Source: JAUVPB01 sp965223695 (GTDB lineage Bacteria > Actinomycetota > Thermoleophilia > Gaiellales > Gaiellaceae). From it: a stretch of DNA of 64,000 nt. The position numbers were made by a program, and so were the translations under genes. The notes beneath the pieces were generated by a model. That model was given only the letters and a program-made list of their open reading frames with translations. It made no database searches and was not told where the DNA came from. Below, piece by piece: positions 28,564 through 37,183 of the stretch; position 1 is the first letter of the stretch, and each line of letters starts with the position of its first letter. The stretch lies in NCBI GenBank assembly GCA_965223695.1, contig CBDCXJ010000034.1:62001-126000 (forward strand), written 5' to 3'.

Positions 28564-29525
28564 TCCGGGCCTGGCGTGACCGGGGTGCGACGCGAGCGCG
28601 CGATGACGATGCTGATTGCGATCACGACGCCGCCGAGAACCTCGAGTACAGCGAGGGTCTCCGAGAGCAGGATGACGCCGAAGATGGCGCCGAGGAAGGG
28701 CTGCGCATTGGCCCAGAGCGTTGCGTGCGCAGCGCCGACTCGCTCGAGTGCGATGAACCACATGTACGTCGTGGTCACGAACATGAACACCATGTAGCCG
28801 AGCGCTCCCCAGGCCAGCGGATTGGGACCGCCCCAGTCCTGCGTCGCGAGCTGCGGAGACGCCACGATCGCGAGCGGAATCGTCCCCCCGAGCACGAGCA
28901 CGGCTGACACGCGATAGCGCGAATAGCTCTGAAGGAGCCGCCCACTGTAGACCGAGTACAACGCGAACGACGCGGATGCGACGAGGGCGAGCAAGACGCC
29001 GCCAAGGTCGGCCGAGAGCCTGCCGCTAACGCCGAGCGCGACGAGCGCCACGCCCGCGAACGAGACGAGGGTTGCTATCCAGTGCCGCAGCGTCAGGACC
29101 TCCCAGCCGAGCAGCATGGTGATGAGCGAGGCGAAGATCGGCAACGTGCCGAAGATCAGCGCGACGATCGCTGCCTCGGCGAGCGAGAGCGAGTAGTTGA
29201 AGGCGACCTGGTTGACAACGACGCCAATCAGCGCGGCCGGGACGATCAGCGCGAGATCTCGCCGCTCGAAGCGCAGACTCCCCTCGCGCCAGAGCACGAT
29301 GGCCACCATGATGGACGAGCCGATCAGAAACCGGACGGCCGAGAATGCAACCGGCTCGAACCCATGCGTCAGGCCGTAGCGCGACGCCGTGTAGCTGCCG
29401 CTCCAGAGGAGCACCATCACGATCAGGATCGCCTCGGCAGACGCGCGCGACAGCCCGGCTCGCAGGCGCGTGGCTCCCTCCCTGGCGTGGCTCGAGAGGG
29501 CTCGTGGCTCGCGGATCGGGCTCAA
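28560..29525 (-). CDS. EamA/DMT family transporter
   Basis: 321 residues with ten predicted membrane helices in two EamA halves. The first begins ILIVMVLLWSGSYTASRYGLTHGFEPVAFSAVRFLIGSSIMV, the second LGGVLLALVASASFALYSVYSGRLL. ALERVGAAHATLWANAQPFLGAIFGVILLSETLAVLEVLGGVVI is the typical end of the fold. Such proteins export metabolites or drugs; the substrate is unknown. Its start overlaps the end of the HAD gene by 4 bases, so the two are cotranscribed with HAD first. Confidence 0.85.
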   Translation of the reverse strand: MSPIREPRALSSHAREGATRLRAGLSRASAEAILIVMVLLWSGSYTASRYGLTHGFEPVAFSAVRFLIGSSIMVAIVLWREGSLRFERRDLALIVPAALIGVVVNQVAFNYSLSLAEAAIVALIFGTLPIFASLITMLLGWEVLTLRHWIATLVSFAGVALVALGVSGRLSADLGGVLLALVASASFALYSVYSGRLLQSYSRYRVSAVLVLGGTIPLAIVASPQLATQDWGGPNPLAWGALGYMVFMFVTTTYMWFIALERVGAAHATLWANAQPFLGAIFGVILLSETLAVLEVLGGVVIAISIVIARSRRTPVTPGPD

Positions 29526-30214
29526 CGCGTCGGCGCGCTGTCCTGATAGCGCGCGATCGCACCGGGCAGCTCATGGATCGTTCCGAGGACCTGCCAGGCC
29601 GCGCTGAAGTCGCCCTCGGATATCAGCTCGTTCGGTATGGCGAGACAGGGCATCCCGGCTGCCACTGCCGCCTTGACGCCTCGTTCGGTGTCCTCTATCG
29701 CGACGCAATGGCTCGGCTCGACGTCTAGTCTCGCCGCCGCTGCGAGGTAGGGCTCCGGGTGGGGCTTCGTGCGCTCGTAGTCCTCGGCGGTGAGCGCGAA
29801 GTCGAAGAACTCGAGCAGCCCGGCCGCCGCATGAATCGCGTCGAAGTGCTCCCGCTTCGAGCTGGTGACAATCGCCATCGGCAGTTGCCCGTGGAACGTC
29901 GCGAGCACCTCACGAACGCCGTCGATCACGGGCACGCCGGTGCCTATCAGCTGCGTATAGCGGCGGTCGCGCTCGGCCCGCATCGCGGCAATCCGATCCG
30001 GAGACGCGCCGGCATCGGTCGCTAGCTCAAGGCAGCTCGCGCCGCACCGGAGCGATATCTCGACGAACTGCTCGCTCGTCAGCTCGACTCCCGCGCCCGC
30101 GAGCACCTCGCGGCTGGCCTCGAAATACAGCCTCTCGGTGTCGACGAGCACGCCGTCGTTGTCCCAGAGCAGCGCTGCAGGGCGAGCTGAGCCGCCTTGC
30201 AGCTCGTTGGGCAC
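29522..30214 (-). CDS. HAD-IA hydrolase (beta-phosphoglucomutase/phosphatase-like)
   Basis: 230 residues. Motif I is LLWDNDGVLVDTE (nucleophile Asp plus the second Asp), motif II is AIVTSSKREHF, motif III is KPHPEPYLAAAARL, and motif IV is CVAIEDTERGVKAAVAAGM. The cap sits between motifs I and II, as in beta-phosphoglucomutase and 2-deoxyglucose-6-phosphatase relatives. The substrate is a small phosphate ester that cannot be specified. Its stop overlaps the transporter start by 4 bases. Confidence 0.85.
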   Translation of the reverse strand: MPNELQGGSARPAALLWDNDGVLVDTERLYFEASREVLAGAGVELTSEQFVEISLRCGASCLELATDAGASPDRIAAMRAERDRRYTQLIGTGVPVIDGVREVLATFHGQLPMAIVTSSKREHFDAIHAAAGLLEFFDFALTAEDYERTKPHPEPYLAAAARLDVEPSHCVAIEDTERGVKAAVAAGMPCLAIPNELISEGDFSAAWQVLGTIHELPGAIARYQDSAPTR

Positions 30215-30318
30215 GCGCTGATTCTACGTCGAGCCTTCGCCTCAACCGGTTTCGTGGCCGCGGCTGTGACCCTTCGAGGGGATGACGGCCACCGTCCGAG
30301 CGTGCCGATGCACAGTGG

Positions 30319-31896
30319 GTGTATGACTCGCCGAACCGCTCCCGGGTCGAGGGCCTGGCCGCAAGGCTGCCCATGTTGCCGGATCGGCACGTTCCAGCGC
30401 CGGAATCGGCCCGGCGCCAGTGGCTGATCCGTAGCGTCTCGATTGCGGCGCTGCTGGTGACGGCCGCGTATCTGACCTGGCGCGCCGGCTTCACGATCGA
30501 TCTGTCCTACTGGTGGGTTGCGCTGCCACTGCTCGTGCTCGAGTTCCACAACGCGCTCGGGCTGCTCATGTTCAGCGTCGCGCTCTGGGACGTCGACGTT
30601 CATCCCGCCAGGCCGAAAGAGGCGCGCGCCGGCTTGAAGGTCGCCGTACTGATCAACGAGCAGGCGATCTTCTACCGCGTCATTGCCCCGGGCAAGAACC
30701 GCTGGCACGCTGCCTTCTGGTGCGGAACCAGCGCGCTGCTTCGAACGAATGCGCTCCGCCAGGTCGGCGGAGTGGCGACCGAGACCGTCACCGAGGACAT
30801 CCATACGACCGTGCGCATACACCGCCGCGGCTGGGAGACCGTTTACCACAACGAGGTCCTCGCGCGTGGCCTCGCCGCACGAAGCCTCGACGAGTACCTG
30901 CTGCAGCGCCATCGCTGGGCGACCGGCGCGATGCAGGTGCTCCGCTCCGAGAATCCGCTCACCTCCCAGGGGCTCTCGTTCGGTCAGCGACTCAGCTACG
31001 CGACGACGCTCTGGGCGTGGTTCGACTCGTGGCGAAGCCTGAGCTACATCGTGCTGCCCGCACTCGCGCTCGCGACCGCAGCAGTACCGATTAGTGCGCC
31101 TGTAGCGGTGTTCGGGCCGGCCTTCCTCGGGACGCTGACCATCCAGTTCATCGCGATGCGGCTCCTGGCGCGGGGGTACTATCCGCCGTTTCTTTCGATC
31201 CTCTTCAAGTTCCTGCGCATGCCTGCTGTGCTCGCAGGCACCTTGTCGCTGTTTCGCCGCAAGTCCCAGACGTTCCGCGTCACGCCCAAGGGTCGCCAGG
31301 CCGAGCGTCTACGTCAGCCCTTGCCGCGGCTCTTCGTTGCACTCCTCGCGGGCTCCGCCGCAGCCGTTGCCTGGTTTGCGTTGAGCATGGCCGGCCTCAC
31401 GCCCATGCACTATGAGAGCCCGGCGGCCATGGGCGGCGTGGCGTTCTTCCTCGTCGGGAACTCGCTCGTTCTCGCCGCTGCCGCTCGACGGATCCGCAAT
31501 ACGCGATTCGGCAGCGACCGCCGAGCGGGTGCAAGGCTCGACGTCCTGCTGGCAGGAACGATCAACGACACGCCATGCGAGGTCCTCGACCTGTCACTCA
31601 CCGGAGCGCGTGTCGAGACCCGTTCGGCACTGTGGCTGGCCTCGCAGCCCGTACGCCTAACGCTCGACATCGCGGGTCGCATCGTCGAGATCCACGGCCT
31701 GGTCAAACGCATAGGAACAACAACGCCCGACCGTGCCGACCTCGGCGTCGAGTTCGGACCCGGCCAGCAGCGGGCGCTCGCGAAGCTGGCTGTCGGACTT
31801 CTTTCCTCGGAGGGTCACAAAGAGCCCACCGTCCCCGGCGCGGTGCCGCGCGTCGCCGGTGATCGGCCAGCTGAGCCGGTCTCGGGCGCCTTCTAG
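30319..31896 (+). CDS. Cellulose-synthase-like GT2 membrane protein with PilZ domain, catalytic core truncated internally
   Basis: 525 residues from GTG 30319 (ATG 30373 is equally possible). Two N-terminal membrane helices are followed by LKVAVLI, the start of the GT2 core. The chain then jumps directly to NEQAIFYRVIAPGKNRWHAAFWCGTSALLRTNALRQVGG. The approximately 150 residues that normally lie between, with the DDG and DxD aspartates that bind the UDP-sugar, are absent with the frame kept. The TED motif (VTEDIHTT) and QxxRW (QRHRWATGAM) remain. After more membrane helices comes a C-terminal PilZ domain (RRAGARLDVLL, DLSLTGARV), which in relatives binds c-di-GMP. As it stands the enzyme is probably inactive. 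Confidence 0.75.
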   Translation: MYDSPNRSRVEGLAARLPMLPDRHVPAPESARRQWLIRSVSIAALLVTAAYLTWRAGFTIDLSYWWVALPLLVLEFHNALGLLMFSVALWDVDVHPARPKEARAGLKVAVLINEQAIFYRVIAPGKNRWHAAFWCGTSALLRTNALRQVGGVATETVTEDIHTTVRIHRRGWETVYHNEVLARGLAARSLDEYLLQRHRWATGAMQVLRSENPLTSQGLSFGQRLSYATTLWAWFDSWRSLSYIVLPALALATAAVPISAPVAVFGPAFLGTLTIQFIAMRLLARGYYPPFLSILFKFLRMPAVLAGTLSLFRRKSQTFRVTPKGRQAERLRQPLPRLFVALLAGSAAAVAWFALSMAGLTPMHYESPAAMGGVAFFLVGNSLVLAAAARRIRNTRFGSDRRAGARLDVLLAGTINDTPCEVLDLSLTGARVETRSALWLASQPVRLTLDIAGRIVEIHGLVKRIGTTTPDRADLGVEFGPGQQRALAKLAVGLLSSEGHKEPTVPGAVPRVAGDRPAEPVSGAF

Positions 31897-31983
31897 GCGT
31901 TTACCTGTAGGCGCAGCGGGCATCGCGCTGCCCGGCACGCCGTCTCTGATCGCCGCGATGTAGACCCGTTCGCGTAGACCTTG

Positions 31984-33348
31984 CTAGCGGACGAAGACCT
32001 CTTCGCACACGTTGTCGAGCGCCGGGTCGGTGTTCGGCTCGTCGACGACAACGTCCTCGCTGCGCACGCGTAGGCCCGGTCGTAGCCCGGCCCGCACTCG
32101 ATGATGTCGACGGCGTTGTCGCGCGCGCGCGACTTGATGATGTCGTCCTCGGAACCGGCCTTGAAATGGTCGGCACCGTAGCCGCCCTTGAGGATGTCGG
32201 AGCCGCCGTCCGACTCGAGCAGGTCGTCGCCGCGGCCGCCGAACAGCCTGTCCGCGCCGGGGCCGGTCGCCATCTGATCGTTGCCCTTGCCGCCCTTGAT
32301 CTTGTTGTCGCCGCCCTCGTCGAAGAAAACGTCGTCGCCGGAGGCTCCGAACAGACGGTCGTTCCCAGGCCCGCCATCGATGAAGTCGGCACCCTTGCCG
32401 CCAGCAACCCGGTCGTTGCCGCCGCCGGCCAGGACGAAGTCGTCATCCGCACCCGCACGCACGCGGTCGTTGCCGTCACCGACAGTGATGGAGTCGCTGC
32501 CCCAGCCCCCGAAGACCCGGTTGTCGCCCGCGCCATCGGAGATCGAGTCATCGCCGCGGCCGCCATGGTGGTAGTCGTTGCCGCCTAGACCGTCGTCGAG
32601 CGAGTCGTCTCCGTCGCCACCGAATAGGTAGTCATCGCCCTCGCCACCGTCAAGCGTGTCAGCGCCGTCCTCACCGAAGAGCTCGTCGTCGCCCGCATCG
32701 CCGTTCAACGTGTCGTCATCGGCGCCGCCGTCGAGGCGGTCGTTGCCGTTGCCACCTTCGAGGAAGTCGAAGCCCTCCATCCCGCGAAGGTCATCGTCGA
32801 GCTCGAGCCCGCCGATCGTGTCGTCACCCGCTAGCCCGCAGATGATGTCCTCGAACGGCGTCTGGTTGATGTCACCAAACAGCTCGTCCGCGCCATCGGT
32901 GCCGATGATCGTGCAGTCGCCATGCGGCGGCGGGTCGCCACACTCCACATCGGCCTGGCCATGTGAGTGCCGGGACTTGTGGTGCCCGTTCGTGTTCCAC
33001 CAGCCGGAGACCTCGACGTGGTGCTCGCCATCGGCCAGCTCAAGCGGAACGACGAGCTGGCCGTTGCGCCCGTTGAAGACGAATTCGCCGACCAACACGA
33101 CCTCGTCGGGCGTGCCCGGGTCGATCAGGATCTCGTAGTTGACGGTGTTGTTCTGCTTGTTCGCGAAGGCGACGTAGTCGATCGTGATCTCGGTGCAGGT
33201 GATGTCTGCGCTCGCGTGGTGGGCGAGTGCCTGCGCAGGTTGCGCGAAGACGACGAGGGCGAATGCTGTAGCGATGAAGAGGCCGAGTACGCGTCGCCGC
33301 ACCCCCGTGCGGGGTTGAGAGCGCGATTGCGTGGCCGCTGGCGTGCAT
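31984..33348 (-). CDS. Secreted RTX-type calcium-binding repeat protein (two frameshifts)
   Basis: The natural start is probably ATG 33348 behind a perfect GGAGG site. One base too many in the C-run 33302-33306 then shifts the frame, and the signal peptide VLGLFIATAFALVVFAQPAQA is read from GTG 33302. A beta-sandwich-like N-terminal domain is followed by a long series of glycine/aspartate nonapeptides (GGNGNDRLD, GDAGDDELF, GGEGDDYLF and more) that form a calcium beta-roll. Near 32066-32071 a second shift occurs; the true end reads VRSEDVVVDEPNTDPALDN...CEEVFVR with the stop at 31984, instead of the Ser/Arg-rich tail of the other frame. No type I secretion genes are nearby. It is probably Sec-exported. 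Confidence 0.7.
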
Positions 33349-33698
33349 GTGAGCCTCCGTTATTGAGCCAGCGAGGTGTCGGCGGCCTGCCGGGATCGCG
33401 TGGCCTTTGTCGAATCGCGCCGCAGAAGCGCTCAGCCCGCCCATCGGTGCTTGAACGCGCGGACGACAGGGAACTCACTCGCCCGCGACCGAACTTCCCC
33501 CGAACGCTGTCCCCTGATCGGAGGGGCCGCGTCCCGCTAGCGCGCCTCTGGTCGACGCGCTGCCGCGTCGATGCCGGCCGACGGGCGCCGTTCCCTATGG
33601 CGCGTTGGCGGTAGGCCAGTTCACCCGCTCAGGGGAGGACGACACTCTCAAGCGGCCTCATCCTGCGTCCAGTCCCACCTTCGATCAGGAGCGAGTGC
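33349..33698. other. Intergenic region between RTX and pilin-like genes
   Basis: 350 bases between divergent genes. It must contain promoters for both, but no clear -35/-10 pair was found. Short open frames here are Arg/Pro-rich and are not supported. The AGGAG site at its right end belongs to the GTG start at 33699. Confidence 0.5.
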
Positions 33699-34964
33699 GT
33701 GAGCGGCATGCGGCAGATCTGGAACCGAGTACGCGACAGGGCGATCGGAAGCGAGAGCGGGATCTCGCTCGTACTTGCCGTCAGCATTCTCGGGGGCATC
33801 TCCATTACTGGTGCCACAGCGATCCAGTTCGCATCGTCGAACGAACTCGCCGCTGAGAGATCGTTCACGGAGTCAGAGGCACAGGTGCTGGCCGACGCCG
33901 GCCATGCTCTGGCGCGATCGGTTCTCTGGGATCCAGGCACAGACGTCAACGACCCCTCGGCGATACCAGTGACCGTTGCGACGATTGACGGGAACATGGT
34001 CACATACTCAGGCTCCTACGACAGCGCAGCGAAGATCTGGACTCTCACGGGCACGGCCAGCGTGAACAACCCGAACGCGACCGGCGCCGACATCGTGAAG
34101 AGCGTCTCGAGCAAGGTTCAGGTAGCACCGGGAGCGACCGTGCCGGACGACAATACGGTCGCCGCCTGGTCATCGATATACGTCGACTACTGGGCGCCAC
34201 CGGACGGGCCGTCGTGCGCCAAGGTCGATGACACTTTCGTCATCAGGATCGAGGTTTATATACGCGGCGACCTCTGCATGGACGACGACTCGACCATCGA
34301 CGCACAGGCGGGCAGGGTCCAGGTTTGGGGCAACATCGATGTCGACGACGACTCAAGCGTCGGATCGGCCGCGAACCCAATTCCCTTCCTCGCTGTCGGC
34401 GGCAACACGCAGAAGTGGGCGGGCCAGGGGCTGGGCGCCGGCTGCCGCGACGAGAAGCCGGACTGGAGCTCGAGCAATCCGGCGCCGTTCGATTCCCCCT
34501 GTACTGCAGCCAACAGCACGTACTCGACCGTGTTCTCCGACTCGCCTGAAGATCTGACCATGCCGCCGATGGATCTGGACTACTGGTACAACAACTCAAA
34601 GCCAGGGCCGATGTATCCGTGCACTTCCGGATCGCTGCCCTCGGGCGAGGAGTTCGACGACGACACCATCGTCAACAACGAGTCCGCGAACACCTTCGAG
34701 CTGACCACCGTCGCCGCCTATGACTGCAAGTACGAGGACCCCGTGACGGGTGGGCTGATCGGACGCCTCGCCTGGAGCGGTGGCACGACAGGCACGCTGA
34801 CGATCCTCGGCACGATCTTCTTCGACGGCGACATCCACGTTCGCGACGGCGTCGGCGTCCGGGCCCAATACGACGGGCAGGCCACCCTCTACTCGAGCGC
34901 CGAGATCGAGGTCGAGGACGACGTCTGGCTCTGCGGTGTCCCGGCTTGCGACGAGACCTCGCAG
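33699..34964 (+). pseudogene. PilX/pilin-like exported protein, 5' part (split by IS)
   Basis: 422 codons before the IS joint. GTG 33699 follows an AGGAG site. The N-terminus MRQIWNRVRDRAIGSESGISLVLAVSILGGISITGATAIQF is a type IV prepilin-like leader: a basic start, then a hydrophobic helix, as in PilX-type minor pilins. The rest is Asp/Ser/Gly-rich with beta-helix-like repeats (IEVYIRGDLCMDDDSTIDAQAGRVQVWGNIDVDDDSSVG) and several cysteine pairs. The frame runs into the insertion element after DETSQ. The missing C-terminal part is found at 36217-36526 in the same register. No other pilus gene is in the window. Confidence 0.7.
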
Positions 34965-35006
34965 TGTCCCGGGTTTGGTGGGGTCGGGTTTCTGGGTTCA
35001 GGCGGC
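34965..35006 (+). repeat. IS3-family left inverted repeat
   Basis: This 42-base end matches the reverse complement of 36175-36216 at roughly two thirds of positions, including CCC, GGTTT, GTTTCT and GGCGGC blocks. The stop of orfB (34998) lies inside it. Confidence 0.65.
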
Positions 35007-35846
35007 TGTGGGTGTGTTGAGTTTTTCATATTCGATTGGTGTGAGCATGTCGAGGCTGGAGTGGCGTCTGCGGCGGTTGTGGAAGATCTCGATGTATTCG
35101 AAGATGGCGTTGGCGAGCTCGACCCTGGTTTTCCAGCGGCGCGTGTTCAAGAGTTCGATCTGCATGCGTGACCAGGATGCTTCGATCATCGCGTTGTCGT
35201 AGCAGTCGCCGACCGAGCCCATCGAGGGGACGAGCCCGGACTGGCGAGCCCTTTCGGTGAACGCCCAGGAGGTGAACTGGGTGCCGTGATCGGAATGGAT
35301 CATGGTGCTGCCGCGCTGGGCTTCGCGTTGTTCTATGGCCATCCCGAGCGCGTTGGTGGTGAGCGCGGCGGTCGGGTTGTGGCTGATCGACCAGCCGATC
35401 ACGCGTCTGCTGTAGGCGTCGAGAACGACCGCGCAGTACACCTTGCCCTCGCGGGTCGGGTGCTCGGTAATGTCGGTCAGCCACAGCTGATTCGGGCCTT
35501 CCCGACGGAATCTGCGGTCGACCAGATCGTCCGCGCTCGCCTGGCCCGGCATCCCTCGTCGTTTCGGCGCTCCCGTGCGACCCGCGATGCCCGCGCGGCG
35601 CATCAGCATCGCGACCGCGTTGTGACCAACCCGGATCCCGCGCCCGAGGACCAGCTCGGCGTGCACCCGTCTGGCGCCGTAGCTGCCGTAGGCGGCCGCG
35701 TGCACCTCGCGGATCACATCGGTCAGCCACGCATGGCGAACCGTGCGCGCCGATGGCGGCCTGCTTCGCCACGCGTAATAGCCCGCGCCCGATACACCAA
35801 GCACGCGACAGGCAACCTCGACGGGTAACCCCGCGCCGGCGATCAC
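34998..35846 (-). CDS. IS3-family transposase OrfB (DDE integrase core)
   Basis: 282 residues. The HTH_21-like N-terminal part (VACRVLGVSGAGYYAWR, YGSYGARRVHAEL) is followed by the rve integrase core. The DDE triad is visible: Asp in NQLWLTDITEH, Asp in MIHSDHGTQFTS and Glu in DNAMIEASWSRMQIE. The end (YIEIFHNRRRRHSSLDMLTPIEYE) is typical of IS3/IS2-type OrfB. It is probably made as a -1 frameshift fusion with OrfA; the nominal GTG start at 35846 overlaps orfA by 4 bases. Confidence 0.92.
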   Translation of the reverse strand: MIAGAGLPVEVACRVLGVSGAGYYAWRSRPPSARTVRHAWLTDVIREVHAAAYGSYGARRVHAELVLGRGIRVGHNAVAMLMRRAGIAGRTGAPKRRGMPGQASADDLVDRRFRREGPNQLWLTDITEHPTREGKVYCAVVLDAYSRRVIGWSISHNPTAALTTNALGMAIEQREAQRGSTMIHSDHGTQFTSWAFTERARQSGLVPSMGSVGDCYDNAMIEASWSRMQIELLNTRRWKTRVELANAIFEYIEIFHNRRRRHSSLDMLTPIEYEKLNTPTAA

Positions 35847-36148
35847 GGCGATCGCCTCGAACCGCCTTTTGGGCGCACCGACTCCTTCAACAACTCCGTG
35901 GCGCGGCGATGAACCGCGACCTCCGTCTCGAGCTCCTTGATTCTCGCCCTGGCCGCGCGCAGCTCCTCGCGCTCCTCAGAGCTCAACCCGGGCAGCTCGC
36001 CCCGATCGATCCTCTCCTGACGGCGCCACGAGTAGATCGACTGCTCACTGACCTCCAACAGCCGCGCCACCTCCGCCACCGGCTTCCCAGCCGCGACCAG
36101 ATCAAGCGCCCGCCGACGAAACTCCGCCGGATACCCCTTCCGCGACAT
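35843..36148 (-). CDS. IS3-family transposase OrfA (helix-turn-helix)
   Basis: 101 residues. KGYPAEFRRRALDLVAAGKPVAEVARLLEVSEQSIYSWRRQE is the HTH_Tnp_1 DNA-binding motif that recognises the element ends. The second half (REELRAARARIKELETEVAVHRRATELLKE) is a leucine-zipper coiled coil used for OrfA/OrfAB assembly. The C-terminus runs over the slippery CCCAAAAG run. Confidence 0.92.
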   Translation of the reverse strand: MSRKGYPAEFRRRALDLVAAGKPVAEVARLLEVSEQSIYSWRRQERIDRGELPGLSSEEREELRAARARIKELETEVAVHRRATELLKESVRPKGGSRRSP

Positions 36149-36174
36149 AAACGACCTCCAAACTGATCATCGAG

Positions 36175-36216
36175 GCCGCCCGAGTCTAGAAACATAGCTC
36201 CACAAAACCGAGGGCA
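36175..36216 (-). repeat. IS3-family right inverted repeat
   Basis: Reverse complement starts TGCCCTCGG and continues GTTTCT...GGGCGGC, pairing with the left end at 34965-35006. It lies 26 bases upstream of the orfA start. Confidence 0.65.
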
Positions 36217-36526
36217 CATCACCTGGGATCCAGACATGGACATGCTCGCCCTCGTCGCCGACGGTGGCACTTCGAGCCAGGGCATCGACGTCGAGGACTA
36301 CTCAAAGTTCCAAGGCGGTGCGTACTCGCTCACCGAGCTCGATATCGCCGATGACAGCGAGTTCTGGGGATCGGCAATCGCGCGAAAAATCGAGTTCAAG
36401 GACGCCTCGACGATCCGGCCGGTTCCCGGCGGCAACTCGACGGTTCCGATCCTCGAGGGCATGCCTCAGACGACGACCACCGGTATCGCGCTGGTCGAAA
36501 TAGCTCCGAGCTACACGGTCAACTAA
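36217..36526 (+). pseudogene. Pilin-like exported protein, 3' part (split by IS)
   Basis: About 103 codons in the register of the 5' part: HITWDPDMDMLALVADGGTS directly after the IS, then IDVEDYSKFQGGAYSLTELDIADDSEFWGSAIARKIEFKDASTIRPVPGG, ending PSYTVN at 36526. The Asp/Ser-rich, strand-like repeats match the 5' part in style. The ATG at 36236 could be used as an internal start, but no ribosome site precedes it. Confidence 0.65.
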
Positions 36527-36665
36527 CCCCGCCCTGCCTTGCCGCGGCTGCGGCACGCAGGATCCACTCGCTGACGACGTCGAGAACCTCGGGACAGAGC
36601 GGCTGTTCATCCTCGATGCTGACTTGCCGGCCGGCCACGGAGCCGTGCGCCTCGAAGACGGTCAC
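36519..36665 (-). CDS. 48-residue protein coupled to the upstream gene
   Basis: GTG 36665 overlaps the TGA of the preceding gene (GTGA), so it would be translated by re-initiation. The peptide VTVFEAHGSVAGRQVSIED...LCPEVLDVVSEWILRAAAAARQGG has balanced composition and an amphipathic C-terminal helix. This supports a real small gene more than chance. No family recognised. Confidence 0.45.
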   Translation of the reverse strand: MTVFEAHGSVAGRQVSIEDEQPLCPEVLDVVSEWILRAAAAARQGGVS

Positions 36666-37081
36666 AAGGCGCGCATTCTATTCCCCCGTGCGTTGTGCTC
36701 GACCTCGGCGAGTCCGAGCCCCTCGAGCAGCGGCGGTATGTAGTTCCCCACCCGGCCCCGAAGCCCCTTTTTTAGGCCGTACCAGCCGCCGAGCGGATTG
36801 TCGCTCGAGCGAGCCCAGGCCTCGACGGTGCCCTCCTTGGCCTCCTTCTGCTCGTCGGCGTTGCCGAGCGGGACCCAGTCCCCGCTCGCCTCGAGCATCT
36901 CGTGGAGGTCATCGACGATGCGGGCGTCGTAGTGCAGAACGGTGTCTCCCACCGTGCTGACGATCACCGGCGGGTCGTTGTCGTCATCCCGGTGGAGCCG
37001 GAACTCCGAGCGCAGGCTCGGTGTCTGACAGACCCACGGATCATCGGCGGTGCCGGAACCTGTGAACGAAGCAGTTGCCAC
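36662..37081 (-). CDS. Conserved hypothetical protein
   Basis: 139 residues if it starts at GTG 37081, chosen because GAGAGGA lies just upstream; an ATG at 37102 is in frame but lacks such a site. The sequence (ATASFTGSGTADDPWVCQTPSLRSEFRLHRDDD, VLHYDARIVDDLHEMLEASGDWVPLG, NPLGGWYGLKKGLRGRVGNYIPPLLEGLGLAEVEHNARGNRMRAL) looks like a small soluble mixed alpha/beta protein, possibly a DUF with no known job. It is divergent from the ArsR/SRPBCC genes, sharing the intergenic region that holds the GTAAC-N6-GTTAC palindrome, and may be controlled by the same regulator. Confidence 0.65.
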   Translation of the reverse strand: MATASFTGSGTADDPWVCQTPSLRSEFRLHRDDDNDPPVIVSTVGDTVLHYDARIVDDLHEMLEASGDWVPLGNADEQKEAKEGTVEAWARSSDNPLGGWYGLKKGLRGRVGNYIPPLLEGLGLAEVEHNARGNRMRAL

Positions 37082-37149
37082 GATTTCCTCTCTCTTTCTC
37101 AATGGTGTCGAGCCGCACGAGCCGTCGCGTGTCGGGACCGGCCGCTATA

Positions 37150-37165
37150 GTAACAATAAGGTTAC
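37150..37165. promoter_or_regulatory. Operator candidate GTAAC-N6-GTTAC
   Basis: An inverted repeat between the two divergent transcription units. A TATAGT hexamer at 37146-37151 overlaps its left arm, as expected for a repressor site covering a -10 box. The same core and 6-base centre occur at 28212-28227. The nearby ArsR-type regulator at 37610 is the obvious candidate binder. Confidence 0.55.
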
Positions 37166-37183
37166 GAAGCGAGAGGTACGAGA

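Larger units (their letters stand above)
34965..36216 (-). mobile_element. IS3-family insertion sequence
   Basis: About 1.25 kb, usual IS3 size, bounded by imperfect inverted repeats that begin with TG and end with CA. It carries orfA and orfB on the minus strand with a 4-base overlap, and a CCCAAAAG run on that strand near 35865-35885 where a -1 slip would fuse OrfA to OrfB. Both flanks read as one pilin-like gene, which proves insertion. No exact target duplication is visible (CAG on the left, CAC/CAT on the right), so the element may be old or the ends off by a base or two. Confidence 0.85.

Noticed and set aside
32100..32830. Regular short repeats that could suggest a CRISPR or satellite array
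   Set aside because: They are the 27-base coding units of RTX nonapeptides in the minus-strand gene.
34962..36219. Target-site duplication of the IS3 element
   Set aside because: Left CAG and right CAC/CAT do not match exactly for any placement of the ends, so none is claimed.
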